From Bradyrhizobium macuxiense (GTDB lineage Bacteria > Pseudomonadota > Alphaproteobacteria > Rhizobiales > Xanthobacteraceae), in contig NZ_VITY01000016.1 of assembly GCF_007993935.1 (NCBI RefSeq), positions 62,001 to 126,000 of the forward strand: a DNA stretch of 64,000 nucleotides, read 5' to 3'. The notes below the pieces were generated by a model. It was not told the origin of the DNA, did no database searches, and saw nothing but the letters and a program-made list of their open reading frames with translations. Below are positions 44,792 to 53,938 of this stretch, piece by piece. A program made the translations under genes and the position numbers. How positions within the stretch are numbered: the first letter of the stretch is position 1; every line of letters begins with the position of its first letter.

Positions 44792-46105
44792 TCATCCTGC
44801 CTTTCGTTCGGGTTCGACGTCATTCTCCAGCAGCTGGATGTCCAAACTTGGGATCTCCGGCATGGCCTTGCCCGCGATGGCCTGAAGGTCTCCGACCATC
44901 CCGACCGTCGAGTCGACAACGGCCAAAATCTGCGTTTCCCGCTTGGCCCACTGCCGCCCCATGAATTTTCGTTCCTTGTCGAGATCATCACGCATGTCGT
45001 TGAACTTCTCAACTACGGCTTCCACCCGCTGCCTGAACTTCGTCCCCGTCAGGTAATGGTAGACCTGCTCCATCTTCGTTTGCTGGCCTTGCTGCAGGAG
45101 GCGCGAGCCGGTGACGTCGATAAGTGCCTGGCGGAGGGCCACCGCGACCGGCAGAGCACATCGGGGGTGCGTCACCCATATTCCATCAATCAGGTCGAAA
45201 TGCTCAACATGTTTTGGAAGCGCCTGCGATACGATGAGCGCAACATCGGCTCCGCAGCGGCGCTGATCGTCCCGGAGCTTGCCAAGCCACCCGTCGCTCC
45301 AAGCCTTGGTGCGCTTGGATTCCCAGAGGATAATGCCTGCGGCCTGCCCAATAGAGCCATTGACCTGCTGCACAACGTCTGCGCCAAGTTCGCCTTTGCC
45401 CACTGGCTCAATCAGGTCAGTTGGAAAGCGGCCGCGAAGAAGACCTTCCAGCTCAAGCTCCAGGACTTCGCCCTGCGATTGTTGTGATCCTTGCTCAGCT
45501 TTACGCTTTAGCTCCTCGATTGTGCGGGACATCGACTCGATTGTCTGGTCTTTTTCCGCGACGCGCAGTCGAGCGGCTTCGTCAGCTTCCTGCCTTGCCT
45601 TTGCCTGGATCTGTTCAGCTGAAGCCTGAACACGTTTCTCAACGGTCAGATCAAGCTCGCGCTTCTCGTCATCGAGCGCTCGTTGCTTGCGGATAAGTTC
45701 GGCCTGTGCCTGCTGCGCCTCGGCAAGCTTGGCGTTGTTGGCCTCGAGAATCTGCCGGAGCTCGGCCAATTCGGTTGTACGTGCCTGCAGTTCAGCTGCG
45801 GCCGCATCGCGCGCTTTCTTGGCCTCCATTGCGACAAGTTGGTTCCGCTCGGCCGCCAACCGTCGAGCCACCTGGTCGTCGATCAGCTCGCGATCCTTCT
45901 GAAGCTGTTCGCGCTCCTGTCGCAGTGCTTCGGTCTTGCGCGCGACCTCCGCGTCCTTGCTGGCGAGCTGTTCTTGGAAGCGCTGGCGGGTTTCCGCGAG
46001 AAGCGGGGCGGCGAGCGATTCGGTTAGCCTAATCTCGTGGTTGCAATTCGGACAATGAAGGGTGGGCTCATGGGCGCTGGTGGCCGCGGTCGCACTAAAT
46101 GTCAT
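44792..46105 (-). CDS. DUF2130 family protein (coiled coil + nuclease-like domain)
   Basis: This 437-residue protein begins with a zinc-ribbon-like LHCPNCNHEIRLTESLA, continues as a long Glu/Gln/Arg-rich coiled coil (about 35-215) and ends in the DUF2130 domain (about 220-400) with GEVLELELEGLLRGRFPTDL, GIILWESKRTKAWSDGWLGK and DVALIVSQALP. The E-x-K pair in WESKRTK, with upstream acidic residues, suggests a PD-(D/E)XK fold. Function is unproven. It is on the opposite strand to its neighbours. Confidence 0.8.
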   Translation of the reverse strand: MTFSATAATSAHEPTLHCPNCNHEIRLTESLAAPLLAETRQRFQEQLASKDAEVARKTEALRQEREQLQKDRELIDDQVARRLAAERNQLVAMEAKKARDAAAAELQARTTELAELRQILEANNAKLAEAQQAQAELIRKQRALDDEKRELDLTVEKRVQASAEQIQAKARQEADEAARLRVAEKDQTIESMSRTIEELKRKAEQGSQQSQGEVLELELEGLLRGRFPTDLIEPVGKGELGADVVQQVNGSIGQAAGIILWESKRTKAWSDGWLGKLRDDQRRCGADVALIVSQALPKHVEHFDLIDGIWVTHPRCALPVAVALRQALIDVTGSRLLQQGQQTKMEQVYHYLTGTKFRQRVEAVVEKFNDMRDDLDKERKFMGRQWAKRETQILAVVDSTVGMVGDLQAIAGKAMPEIPSLDIQLLENDVEPERKAG

Positions 46106-46124
46106 GAACCCTCCCGGTCTGCGG

Positions 46125-46420
46125 CTAGGCCGGGATAAACGTGATCCGCCCAGCTTCGCTCCGCTTCCGATATGGCTTTACCGTTATTTCAACGTCTTGG
46201 TCGAATGCCGTAATCACGCGCAGCAGCTTTTCCACTGAAACCAGCTTCAAAGGCCAACGAAGCAGCTTGGACAGACCGGGGCGCTTCATGTCGACCAGCC
46301 CAGCGGTTTCAATCTGGGTGGTCTTCGGCTCCGCCATCAGCCGCTTCAGCTGAACAACGACAGCGGCTTTGAGATGGTGCTCCTGGCATTCGGCAGACCG
46401 GGATCAGCGAAAATGTTGCC
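46125..46420 (-). pseudogene. Frameshifted XRE/HigA-like antitoxin
   Basis: The minus strand encodes the end of a small helix-turn-helix protein, KTTQIETAGLVDMKRPGLSK, then VSVEKLLRVITAFDQDVEIT; this is the typical C-terminal two thirds of XRE-type (HTH_37) antitoxins. The expected beginning, NIFADPGLPNA, is present just upstream but in a different frame, so the gene carries a frameshift and has no proper start. A shorter 70-residue frame from ATG 46337 stays open. No intact partner toxin gene is visible. Confidence 0.65.
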
Positions 46421-46690
46421 GAACCCTCAAGCTATGGGTGGGCAACGTCTTCTTTCTGCTCATCATCGGACTTTCTTCGCTGCCCTTGTGGATCGTTTCA
46501 CGATCTCGACAGTTGCTGGACCGTGGCAAGCTCCGCAAAGATGTCATATCCATCCAGCCGGGATCCGTTTGTCCGAAATCCTGCGTAACAGCTTAAACGT
46601 TGCAGAATTTCTGCGCCATCTGGCCGCCTCCTCATCAGTATTGCAGCGTCCTTCCGACTAGAACGGAAGTCGAGGCAGGGAGGATTGCAA

Positions 46691-47803
46691 ATGAAGCTCG
46701 GTGTTCCCAAGGAAATCAAAGCGCACGAATATCGCGTGGGCCTGACCCCGGGAGCCGTCCGCGAATATGTGGCAGCCGGTCACGGCGTGATGGTCGAGAC
46801 CAACGCCGGCGCCGGTATTGGCGCAACCGACGACAATTATCGCAACGCCGGCGCAACTATTCTGGAGTCTGCGCGCGAGGTATTCGCCTCGAGCGAGATG
46901 ATCATAAAGGTCAAGGAGCCCCAGCCGTCCGAATGGGTTCAGCTGCGAGAGGGCCAGATCCTCTTCACTTACCTGCATCTGGCTCCAGATCCGGAGCAGG
47001 CCAAGGGACTGCTCAAATCCGGCTGCACCGCGATCGCCTATGAAACCGTAACTGATGCGCATGGCGGCCTTCCGCTGCTGGCGCCGATGAGCGAGGTCGC
47101 GGGCAGGCTTGCGATCGAGGCGGCAGGTAGCGCCCTGAAGCGGTATGCGGGCGGCCGGGGGCTGTTGATCGGTGGCGTGCCAGGTGTTCCGCCGGCTCGC
47201 ATCGTGGTGATCGGTGGGGGCGTCGTCGGGACGCATGCGGCGCGCATGGCGGTCGGTTTGGGCGCTGAGGTTACGATCATTGATCGCTCGATACCCCGGC
47301 TTCGTGAGCTGGATGAACTCTTCGAAGGGCGCGTTCGTACCAGGTTCTCGACGATCGACGCCGTGGAGCAGGAGGTGTTCGCGGCGGACGTGGTCATTGG
47401 CGCGGTGCTTGTTCCGGGCGCGAGCGCACCGAAACTTGTCAGCCGCGGCATGTTGAGCTCGATGCGCAAGGGAGCGGTGATCGTGGATGTCGCTATCGAT
47501 CAGGGCGGCTGCTTTGAGACGTCACACCCGACAACCCACGATGATCCGACTTACGAGGTGGACGGCATCATTCATTATTGCGTAGCCAATATGCCCGGAG
47601 CCGTCCCGCTCACCTCGAGCCAGGCCTTGAACAACGCCACGCTGCCATTCGGCTTGGCGCTCGCCAAAAAGGGATTTGCTGCCGTGCTCGAAAATCCGCA
47701 CCTGCGCGCAGGCCTAAATGTCCATCGGGGCCGGCTGACTTACAAGGCTGTGGCCGAGAGCCTCGGCCTGCCATTCTCACCGATCGAACAGGCTGCGGCC
47801 TGA
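46691..47803 (+). CDS. ald: Alanine dehydrogenase
   Basis: A 370-residue NAD-dependent enzyme converting alanine to pyruvate and ammonia, or the reverse. It has MKLGVPKEIKAHEYRVGLTP at the start, the catalytic Lys and His in IKVKEPQPSEW and FTYLHLAPD, the Rossmann motif VVIGGGVVGTHAARMA, and SMRKGAVIVDVAIDQGGCFE. The start has GGAGGATTGCAA ahead. In bacteroids this activity could make alanine from fixed ammonia; its place next to suf/nif genes is suggestive only. A strong terminator follows. Confidence 0.95.
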   Translation: MKLGVPKEIKAHEYRVGLTPGAVREYVAAGHGVMVETNAGAGIGATDDNYRNAGATILESAREVFASSEMIIKVKEPQPSEWVQLREGQILFTYLHLAPDPEQAKGLLKSGCTAIAYETVTDAHGGLPLLAPMSEVAGRLAIEAAGSALKRYAGGRGLLIGGVPGVPPARIVVIGGGVVGTHAARMAVGLGAEVTIIDRSIPRLRELDELFEGRVRTRFSTIDAVEQEVFAADVVIGAVLVPGASAPKLVSRGMLSSMRKGAVIVDVAIDQGGCFETSHPTTHDDPTYEVDGIIHYCVANMPGAVPLTSSQALNNATLPFGLALAKKGFAAVLENPHLRAGLNVHRGRLTYKAVAESLGLPFSPIEQAAA

Positions 47804-47840
47804 TCCCAGAGGCCCCCTAGGGGCGTTTCCTCCCTGACTT

Positions 47841-47871
47841 GGGCCACTCGTTCGGAGTGGCCCCTTTTTTT
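47841..47871 (+). terminator. Rho-independent terminator of ald
   Basis: A perfect 9-bp stem GGGCCACTC / GAGTGGCCC with a 5-base loop, followed by C and seven T residues. It separates ald from the ferredoxin-suf operon. Confidence 0.92.
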
Positions 47872-48038
47872 GGACTCCTTCGACCTCTTGAGCGCGGATT
47901 AAATTGCTCTGGGACCTAGAGCCAATTCGCTCAGCTATGATAGCTGCCCGGTGTGGGCGGCGGACCAGTTACGCGCTGAACAAGGACAGCATCGAAATCA
48001 AGCCTCTGTGTTGCGGACTGTAGGGTTTGCGACAAGCT

Positions 48039-48054
48039 GTCCAAGTCGTAACAT
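48039..48054 (+). promoter_or_regulatory. NifA upstream activating sequence for the ferredoxin-suf operon
   Basis: TGTCCAAGTCGTAACA fits TGT-N10-ACA exactly and lies about 54 bp before the -24 element and 95 bp before the ferredoxin gene. It indicates NifA control of the operon. Confidence 0.78.
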
Positions 48055-48092
48055 GCGACGGAAGATAGCCGAGATAAATCAAGGCTCGGCGC

Positions 48093-48109
48093 TTGGCACG
48101 AGGCTTGAA
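48093..48109 (+). promoter_or_regulatory. Sigma-54 promoter for the ferredoxin-suf operon
   Basis: TTGGCACGAGGCTTGAA matches TGGCAC-N5-TTGC except for A in place of the C at -12. Spacing of GG and TTG is correct. It is 40 bp before the ferredoxin start. Confidence 0.65.
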
Positions 48110-48148
48110 GGGATGAGGCCGTCCCGCATCTCCTGTCCAAGGAAGCGC

Positions 48149-48343
48149 ATGGCCTACAAGATAATCGCGTCCCAGTGCACCGTCTGTGGCGCGTGTGAGT
48201 TCGAATGTCCCAACGCCGCAATCAGTCTCAAGAACGACATCTATGTGGTCAATCCGGCGAAGTGCACCCAATGCGATGGGCATTTCGACGCGCCGCAATG
48301 CGCGGCTGTCTGCCCGGTGCCCGACACCTGCGTGCCGGCCTAG
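48149..48343 (+). CDS. 2[4Fe-4S] ferredoxin
   Basis: A 64-residue ferredoxin of the nif-associated FdxN/FrxA kind. The first cluster motif is CTVCGACEFECP (C-x2-C-x2-C-x3-C-P); the second is CTQCDGHFDAPQCAAVCPV, with the 8-residue insert between the second and third Cys typical of this group. It probably donates electrons for nitrogenase or cofactor assembly. It is the first gene behind a NifA-type promoter and is followed by a small orf and sufBCDS. Confidence 0.9.
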   Translation: MAYKIIASQCTVCGACEFECPNAAISLKNDIYVVNPAKCTQCDGHFDAPQCAAVCPVPDTCVPA

Positions 48344-48354
48344 AGGAGCGGTCG

Positions 48355-48552
48355 ATGAGCGGGTCCTCGGCGCGCAGCAAGGTCAAGACGCTATTGGAGA
48401 CGGCGAGCTATGTGCTCGGTCGCCTGGTTCAGCCGGTTTTGAGCCCTGAGCTCGCGACTTACGCGATCGCCTTTGCGGCTAGGAGAGCACGCCGCAGCTG
48501 GCGCTGGAAATCGCCGGAATTGTCCCTGGGCGAGCGGAGCGGGCAATGGTAG
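48355..48552 (+). CDS. Small hypothetical protein between ferredoxin and sufB
   Basis: A 65-residue basic protein (MSGSSARSKVKTLLETASYV; LSPELATYAIAFAARRARRS) with a good GAGGAG ribosome site eight bases before ATG. Its stop overlaps the sufB start (48546-48552), implying coupling. I recognise no family; it is not SufE, IscA or SufA. A helical, possibly amphipathic protein is all that can be said. Confidence 0.6.
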   Translation: MSGSSARSKVKTLLETASYVLGRLVQPVLSPELATYAIAFAARRARRSWRWKSPELSLGERSGQW

Positions 48553-50042
48553 CAGCACGAGAGACGGTTGAGCGCGTCGCTCGCATCGGCGTCGATCAGT
48601 ATCGATACGGGTTTGAGACGCTGATCGAATCCGACAAGGCCCCAAAGGGGCTGTCGGAAGACACCGTCCGCTTCATCTCCGCAAAGAAGAGCGAGCCGTC
48701 CTGGATGCTGGAATGGCGCCTTCAGGCGTATCGCTGCTGGCTGACGATGACCGAGCCGACCTGGGCCCGCGTCCACTATCCGAACATCGACTACCAGGGC
48801 ATCTACTATTACGCGGCGCCGAAGCCGAAGAAGCAGCTCGCCTCAATTGACGAGATCGATCCGGAAATCCTCAAGACCTATGAGAAGCTCGGCATCCCGC
48901 TGCGCGAGGTCGCGATCCTGGAAGGCGTCGAGCCGCCGCCGGGCGGACCGCCGTCGGCCAATCGCAAGATCGCGATCGATGCCGTGTTCGATTCGGTGTC
49001 GGTTGCGACCACCTTCAAGGCGGAGCTGAAGAAGGCCGGCGTGATCTTCATGCCGATCTCGGAGGCGATCCGCGAGCATCCCGAGCTGGTGCAAAAGTAT
49101 CTCGGAACGGTGGTGCCGATCTCCGACAATTTTTTCGCGAGGCTGAACTCGGCGGTGTTCTCCGATGGCTCGTTCGTCTACGTGCCGCCGGGCGTGCGCT
49201 GCCCGATGGAGCTGTCGACCTATTTCCGTATCAACGAGCGCAACACCGGCCAGTTCGAGCGCACGCTGATCATCGCCGACAAAGGCTCCCACGTCTCCTA
49301 CCTCGAGGGCTGCACGGCGCCGCGGCGCGACGAGAACCAGTTGCATGCCGCCGTGGTCGAGCTTGTCGCGCTCGACGACGCCGAGATCAAATATTCGACG
49401 GTGCAGAACTGGTACCCCGGCAACTCGGAAGGCAAGGGCGGCATCTACAATTTTGTCACCAAGCGTGGCGACTGCCGCGGCAAGCATTCGAAGATCTCCT
49501 GGACCCAGGTCGAGACCGGTTCAGCGATCACCTGGAAATATCCGAGCTGCATCCTGCGCGGCGACAATTCGAGCGGCGAGTTCTACTCGATCGCGATCTC
49601 GAACGGTTTCCAGCAGGTCGATTCTGGCACCAAGATGTTCCATCTCGGCAAGAACACGTCGAGCCGGATCATCTCCAAGGGCATCGCCGCCGGCAAATCG
49701 CGGAATACCTATCGCGGTCTTGTCAGCGCAAATCGGAACGCCGCCGGCGCGCGCAACCACACCACCTGCGACTCGCTTCTGATCGGCGACAAATGCGGTG
49801 CCCACACTGTGCCCTATGTCGAGGCCAAGAATTCTTCGGTAACATTCGAGCATGAGGCGACCACGTCGAAGATTTCCGAGGACGTGCTGTTCTACTGCAT
49901 CCAGCGCGGGATGTCGCAGGAGGAAGCTGTCAGCCTTGTCGTCAACGGCTTCATCAAAGAGGTTCTGCAGAAACTGCCGATGGAGTTCGCAGTGGAAGCA
50001 CAGAAGCTGATCTCGATCTCGCTCGAGGGATCGGCCGGATAG
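48546..50042 (+). CDS. sufB: Fe-S cluster assembly scaffold SufB
   Basis: A 498-residue SufB: RFISAKKSEPSWMLEWRLQA near the N-terminus and the beta-helix core with YLEGCTAPRRDENQLHAAVV, STVQNWYPGN, GDCRGKHSKISWTQVETGSA and NHTTCDSLLIGDKCGAHTVP. SufB is the scaffold on which SufBC2D assembles clusters. In this operon, behind a NifA site, it should serve nitrogenase and hydrogenase demand. Confidence 0.96.
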   Translation: MVAARETVERVARIGVDQYRYGFETLIESDKAPKGLSEDTVRFISAKKSEPSWMLEWRLQAYRCWLTMTEPTWARVHYPNIDYQGIYYYAAPKPKKQLASIDEIDPEILKTYEKLGIPLREVAILEGVEPPPGGPPSANRKIAIDAVFDSVSVATTFKAELKKAGVIFMPISEAIREHPELVQKYLGTVVPISDNFFARLNSAVFSDGSFVYVPPGVRCPMELSTYFRINERNTGQFERTLIIADKGSHVSYLEGCTAPRRDENQLHAAVVELVALDDAEIKYSTVQNWYPGNSEGKGGIYNFVTKRGDCRGKHSKISWTQVETGSAITWKYPSCILRGDNSSGEFYSIAISNGFQQVDSGTKMFHLGKNTSSRIISKGIAAGKSRNTYRGLVSANRNAAGARNHTTCDSLLIGDKCGAHTVPYVEAKNSSVTFEHEATTSKISEDVLFYCIQRGMSQEEAVSLVVNGFIKEVLQKLPMEFAVEAQKLISISLEGSAG

Positions 50043-50111
50043 TTACAGGATTGGCGAGCCCTGCCGAAAGTGGCTTGCCGGTCCGATAATGTACGTCAGG
50101 GAATAGCTCGA

Positions 50112-50864
50112 ATGCCGTTACTCGAAGTTCGAAATTTGCACGTCTGTGTCGAGGGTCGCGAAATCCTCCACGGGCTCGACCTCACGGTCAATGCGGGCGA
50201 GGTGCACGCCATCATGGGGCCGAACGGCTCGGGAAAATCAACGCTCAGCCATGTCATCACAGGCAAGCCCGGCTATCAGATCACCGCAGGCCGGATCCTG
50301 TTCAAGGGCGAAGACCTGCTCGCGCTGGGGCCGGACCAGCGCGCCGCCAAGGGGATCTTTCTTGCCTTCCAATATCCGGTAGAAATTCCAGGTGTGACCA
50401 CCATGAACTTCCTGCGTACCGCGCTCAACGCGCAGCGCAGGGCGCGCGGCCAAAGCGGATATTCGACGCCGCATTTCCTGAAGAGGGCTCGCACGGTCGC
50501 CAAGCAGCTCAACATTCCACAGAGCATGCTGAAGCGCGGCGTCAATGTCGGCTTTTCCGGCGGCGAGAAGAAGCGTAACGAGATATTGCAGATGGCGCTG
50601 TTCGAACCTGTTCTGTGCATCCTGGACGAGATAGATTCCGGTCTCGATATCGATGCGCTGCGGATCGTGGCCGAGGGCATCAACGCGATGCGCTCACCGA
50701 GCCGATCGATGATCGTGATCACGCATTATCAGCGGCTTTTGAATTACGTCGTGCCGGACGTCGTGCACGTGATGTCGAAAGGGCGGGTTGTGAAGAGCGG
50801 CGATAAGCAGCTCGCGCTGGAGCTCGAGGCCTCTGGCTACGCCCAATTCGAGGACGCGGCCTGA
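50112..50864 (+). CDS. sufC: Fe-S cluster assembly ATPase SufC
   Basis: A 250-residue ABC-type ATPase. Walker A is GPNGSGKSTLSHVI, the signature is VGFSGGEKKRNEILQM, and Walker B is CILDEIDSGLDIDAL. It powers the SufBCD complex. Start ATG 50112 follows GTCAGGGAATAGCTCGA; 69 bp separate it from sufB. Confidence 0.96.
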   Translation: MPLLEVRNLHVCVEGREILHGLDLTVNAGEVHAIMGPNGSGKSTLSHVITGKPGYQITAGRILFKGEDLLALGPDQRAAKGIFLAFQYPVEIPGVTTMNFLRTALNAQRRARGQSGYSTPHFLKRARTVAKQLNIPQSMLKRGVNVGFSGGEKKRNEILQMALFEPVLCILDEIDSGLDIDALRIVAEGINAMRSPSRSMIVITHYQRLLNYVVPDVVHVMSKGRVVKSGDKQLALELEASGYAQFEDAA

Positions 50865-50882
50865 CGCGCAGGGGATTTTCGG

Positions 50883-52223
50883 ATGGATCTGGTTCTGGCT
50901 AAAGCTATGCCGGAGGATAAAGCTAATGCGGAACGGGCGGTGGGGAATGTCTTCGCGGCTGCGCATGGGCGCTTGCCCGGCGCGGGCCGTATCGCCGATA
51001 TTCGAGCGAGGGCATTTGAGGCTTACGAGCGGGTCGGCCTGCCACACCGGCGCGTTGAGGAGTGGAAGTACACAGATCTTCGCGTTCTGATGCGCGATGT
51101 GCTGCCGCTCGCACAGCAACCAGACGCGCCCGCGTTAAGGCGGGCGCAGGCTGCGGTCGAGCAATCGGCATTCGAGCCCGCGATCAAGCTGGTGCTGGTT
51201 GATGGTATGTTCGCGTCTGATCTATCTGATGTCGCCAGGCTCGGAAAGGGCGTCGACGTAGGGACGCTGCGCGAGGTTCTGGAGACTTCGACAAGCGACG
51301 CAATGGCCGGCTTGGTGCTGTCGACGACGGCTGATGCGATGATCTCGCTTAATACCGCGATGGCAACCGACGGCGTCGTGATGACGATCGCGGAAGGCAG
51401 AGTGCTGAGGCGTCCGCTTCATGTCATTCACGTCGCAACCGCGTCCTCGGCATCTCACTTTACACGCTCGTATCTCCACCTCGGTGATGGCGCGCATGCG
51501 ACCGTGGTGGAAAGCTTTGTCTCGGCCGAAACCGCGTGCGGCTATCAAGCCAACAATGTCACGATCGCGCTGGTTGGTGATCAGGCCAGCCTCTCGCATC
51601 TTCGCGTGAAGGCGGATGCGGCCGATGCAGTGAACATCTCCTCGGAGATCATCGCAGTCGGTGCCAAGGCGAAACTCAATCTGTTCAACATGATCCACAG
51701 CGGCGCGGTCAGCCGCTATCAGGGTTTCGTCACGCTGGCGGGCAAAGGGGCTGAGCTTGCCGTGAACGGCGTCAACCTGCTCAGGGAGACGCAGCACGCA
51801 GACACGACACTCGTGGTTGATCATGCCGCCCCGAATTGCGTTAGCCGTCAGAATTTTCGTGCGGTCGTCGATGGGGCCGGCCGCTCGGTGTTCCAGGGTC
51901 GAATCATCGCTCGTCCCGAGGCGCAAAAGACCGACGGCAAACTGACGATGCGGGCGCTGCTCCTGTCGGACCAGGCCGAGGCCGACAATAAACCGGAGCT
52001 CGAGATCTTTGCCGACGACGTGAATTGCGGCCACGGAGCGACATCAGGCGGGCTGGATGAGAGTCTCCTGTTTTATTTCGGCTCTCGTGGTCTGTCCGAG
52101 AACGATGCGCAGGCGCTGCTGATTCAGGCGTTCCTGGGTGAGGCGATTGAGGGGGTCGCCAACGAGAATTTGCGCGATTTTGCGACCGCGCAAACCGAGC
52201 GCTGGCTCAAGGCGCGGCGATGA
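50883..52223 (+). CDS. sufD: Fe-S cluster assembly protein SufD
   Basis: A 446-residue partner of SufB with VGLPHRRVEEWKYTDLRVLM near the N-terminus (a SufD hallmark) and the C-terminal core GRIIARPEAQKTDGKLTMRA, ADDVNCGHGATSGGLDESLL and FYFGSRGLSENDAQALLIQA. It overlaps sufS by four bases. Confidence 0.95.
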   Translation: MDLVLAKAMPEDKANAERAVGNVFAAAHGRLPGAGRIADIRARAFEAYERVGLPHRRVEEWKYTDLRVLMRDVLPLAQQPDAPALRRAQAAVEQSAFEPAIKLVLVDGMFASDLSDVARLGKGVDVGTLREVLETSTSDAMAGLVLSTTADAMISLNTAMATDGVVMTIAEGRVLRRPLHVIHVATASSASHFTRSYLHLGDGAHATVVESFVSAETACGYQANNVTIALVGDQASLSHLRVKADAADAVNISSEIIAVGAKAKLNLFNMIHSGAVSRYQGFVTLAGKGAELAVNGVNLLRETQHADTTLVVDHAAPNCVSRQNFRAVVDGAGRSVFQGRIIARPEAQKTDGKLTMRALLLSDQAEADNKPELEIFADDVNCGHGATSGGLDESLLFYFGSRGLSENDAQALLIQAFLGEAIEGVANENLRDFATAQTERWLKARR

Positions 52224-53467
52224 GCACGCATCCTGCGGTCAGCAATGATGGCTACGACGTCGACCGTCTGCGCGAGGAGTTTCCCGTGCTGGCCACAACG
52301 GTCCATGGCCAGCCGCTCGTTTATCTCGATAACGCCGCATCCGCGCAAAAGCCGAGGGCCGTGCTCGACCGCATGATGCAGGCTTACTGCAGCGAATATG
52401 CAAATGTGCATCGCGGGCTGCATTACCTCGCCAACGCCGCGACCGAGGCCTATGAGGGCGCGCGGGCCAAGGTAGCGCAGTTTGTGAACGCACATCGAAC
52501 CGAAGAGATCATCTTCACCCGCAGCGCTACCGAGGCGATCAATCTGGTTGCTCAAACCTTTGGCCGTGAGCGCATCATGCCGGGTGACGAGATCGTTCTC
52601 TCGATCATGGAGCACCACTCCAACATCGTGCCATGGCACTTCCTGAGGGAGCGCCATGGTGCCGTGATCAAATGGGCACCGGTCGACGACGAGGGCAACT
52701 TCCTGATCGAGGAGTTCGAGAAGCTCCTTAACCCGCGCACCAGGATCGTCGCGATCACCCAGATGTCGAACGCGCTCGGTACGCTGGTTCCGGTGAAGGA
52801 CGTGGTCCGGCTGGCGCATGACCGCGGCATTCCGGTGCTGGTCGACGGCTCACAAGGGTGCGTCCATCTGGACGTCGATGTCCGCGACATTGATTGCGAT
52901 TTCTACGTCATGACGGGCCACAAACTGTATGGGCCAACCGGCATCGGCGTGCTTTACGGTAAATATGCCAATCTGGTTGCGATGCCACCGTTCAATGGCG
53001 GGGGTGAGATGATCCGCCAGGTTTCGCGCGAGGGCGTCATCTATGGTGATCCACCGCACCGGTTCGAGGCGGGCACGCCGCCGATCGTCCAGGCGATCGG
53101 TTTGGGCGCGGCTATAGACTTCATTAATTCGATCGGCAAGGCACGGATCCGCGAACACGAGGGCGCTCTGCTCGCTTATGCGCAGGAGAAGCTACAGAGC
53201 ATCGATTCCCTGCGCCTCATCGGAACGGCGACCGAGAAGGGCGCGATCATGTCCTTTCACATGAGGGTCGCGCATCCGCACGATATCGCGACCGTCATTG
53301 ATCGCTCTGGCGTTGCGGTGCGCGCCGGGAGCCATTGCGCGATGCCGCTGCTCGCGCGCTTTGGCGTGCCTGCGACGTGCCGCGCTTCCTTTGCCCTCTA
53401 TAACACATTTGAAGAGATCGATGCGCTGGCGCGCGCGCTGATCAAGGCGGAGCGCCTGTTTTCCTGA
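52220..53467 (+). CDS. sufS: Cysteine desulfurase SufS
   Basis: A 415-residue pyridoxal-phosphate enzyme supplying sulfur to SufBCD. The PLP Lys lies in VMTGHKLYGPTGIGVLYGKY and the active-site Cys in VRAGSHCAMPLLARFG, the SufS/class II form. EHHSNIVPWHFL binds the cofactor. No sufE follows in the window. In many rhizobia nifS fulfils this role elsewhere. Confidence 0.95.
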   Translation: MSTHPAVSNDGYDVDRLREEFPVLATTVHGQPLVYLDNAASAQKPRAVLDRMMQAYCSEYANVHRGLHYLANAATEAYEGARAKVAQFVNAHRTEEIIFTRSATEAINLVAQTFGRERIMPGDEIVLSIMEHHSNIVPWHFLRERHGAVIKWAPVDDEGNFLIEEFEKLLNPRTRIVAITQMSNALGTLVPVKDVVRLAHDRGIPVLVDGSQGCVHLDVDVRDIDCDFYVMTGHKLYGPTGIGVLYGKYANLVAMPPFNGGGEMIRQVSREGVIYGDPPHRFEAGTPPIVQAIGLGAAIDFINSIGKARIREHEGALLAYAQEKLQSIDSLRLIGTATEKGAIMSFHMRVAHPHDIATVIDRSGVAVRAGSHCAMPLLARFGVPATCRASFALYNTFEEIDALARALIKAERLFS

Positions 53468-53734
53468 GTGTCCGAGCTTGCCACGATCTGGCTCAGCGCG
53501 GCCCGAGAGGAGTGGGCACAGGACGGGTAAGACTACGCAACGAAGCGCACAGCACCGCGACCGACGAAGCCGAGCACTTGCCGGCATTTGACGCCTTGGA
53601 CGGTGTTGGCAAGCTGGAATGGGCTGGGCAGCCGTGCGGTTCGCTCGCCTCGTCTCGCGTCCGCTCAAGTCGTGCCCGCCAAATCGCGCTAGTCTTCGGC
53701 GTTTTGCTTGGCCCATGTCACGCCGAGCTCGCCG
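53468..53734. other. Leader region between sufS and the nifD control sites
   Basis: No supported gene. Open frames on both strands lack homology; the region leads into the NifA sites of nifD. Confidence 0.4.
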
Positions 53735-53750
53735 TGTTTTATTTCGAACA
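53735..53750 (+). promoter_or_regulatory. NifA UAS 1 of nifD
   Basis: TGTTTTATTTCGAACA, an exact TGT-N10-ACA site about 136 bp before the -24 promoter element. Confidence 0.82.
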
Positions 53751-53784
53751 CGGCCGAACGGGCACCTTTCTGGACCAGGTGCGA

Positions 53785-53800
53785 TGTCGGGTTCGCAACA
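53785..53800 (+). promoter_or_regulatory. NifA UAS 2 of nifD
   Basis: TGTCGGGTTCGCAACA, a second exact TGT-N10-ACA site, 50 bp downstream of the first and about 86 bp before the -24 element. Confidence 0.82.
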
Positions 53801-53869
53801 ACCGTCCGTCCCGGCGCGTGGTGCACGCTAAGCGCTTGGAAATGCGCTGACTTTTGTGTTCACGCTCTG

Positions 53870-53886
53870 CTGGCACGCGCGTTGCA
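53870..53886 (+). promoter_or_regulatory. Sigma-54 promoter of nifD
   Basis: CTGGCACGCGCGTTGCA is a perfect -24/-12 promoter (TGGCAC-N5-TTGCA) 52 bp before nifD, with two NifA sites upstream. Confidence 0.92.
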
Positions 53887-53938
53887 AAAGTCGTGGCAAG
53901 AGCCGCCGTTGCAACAGGAAATCCTAAAGGACATCAGC

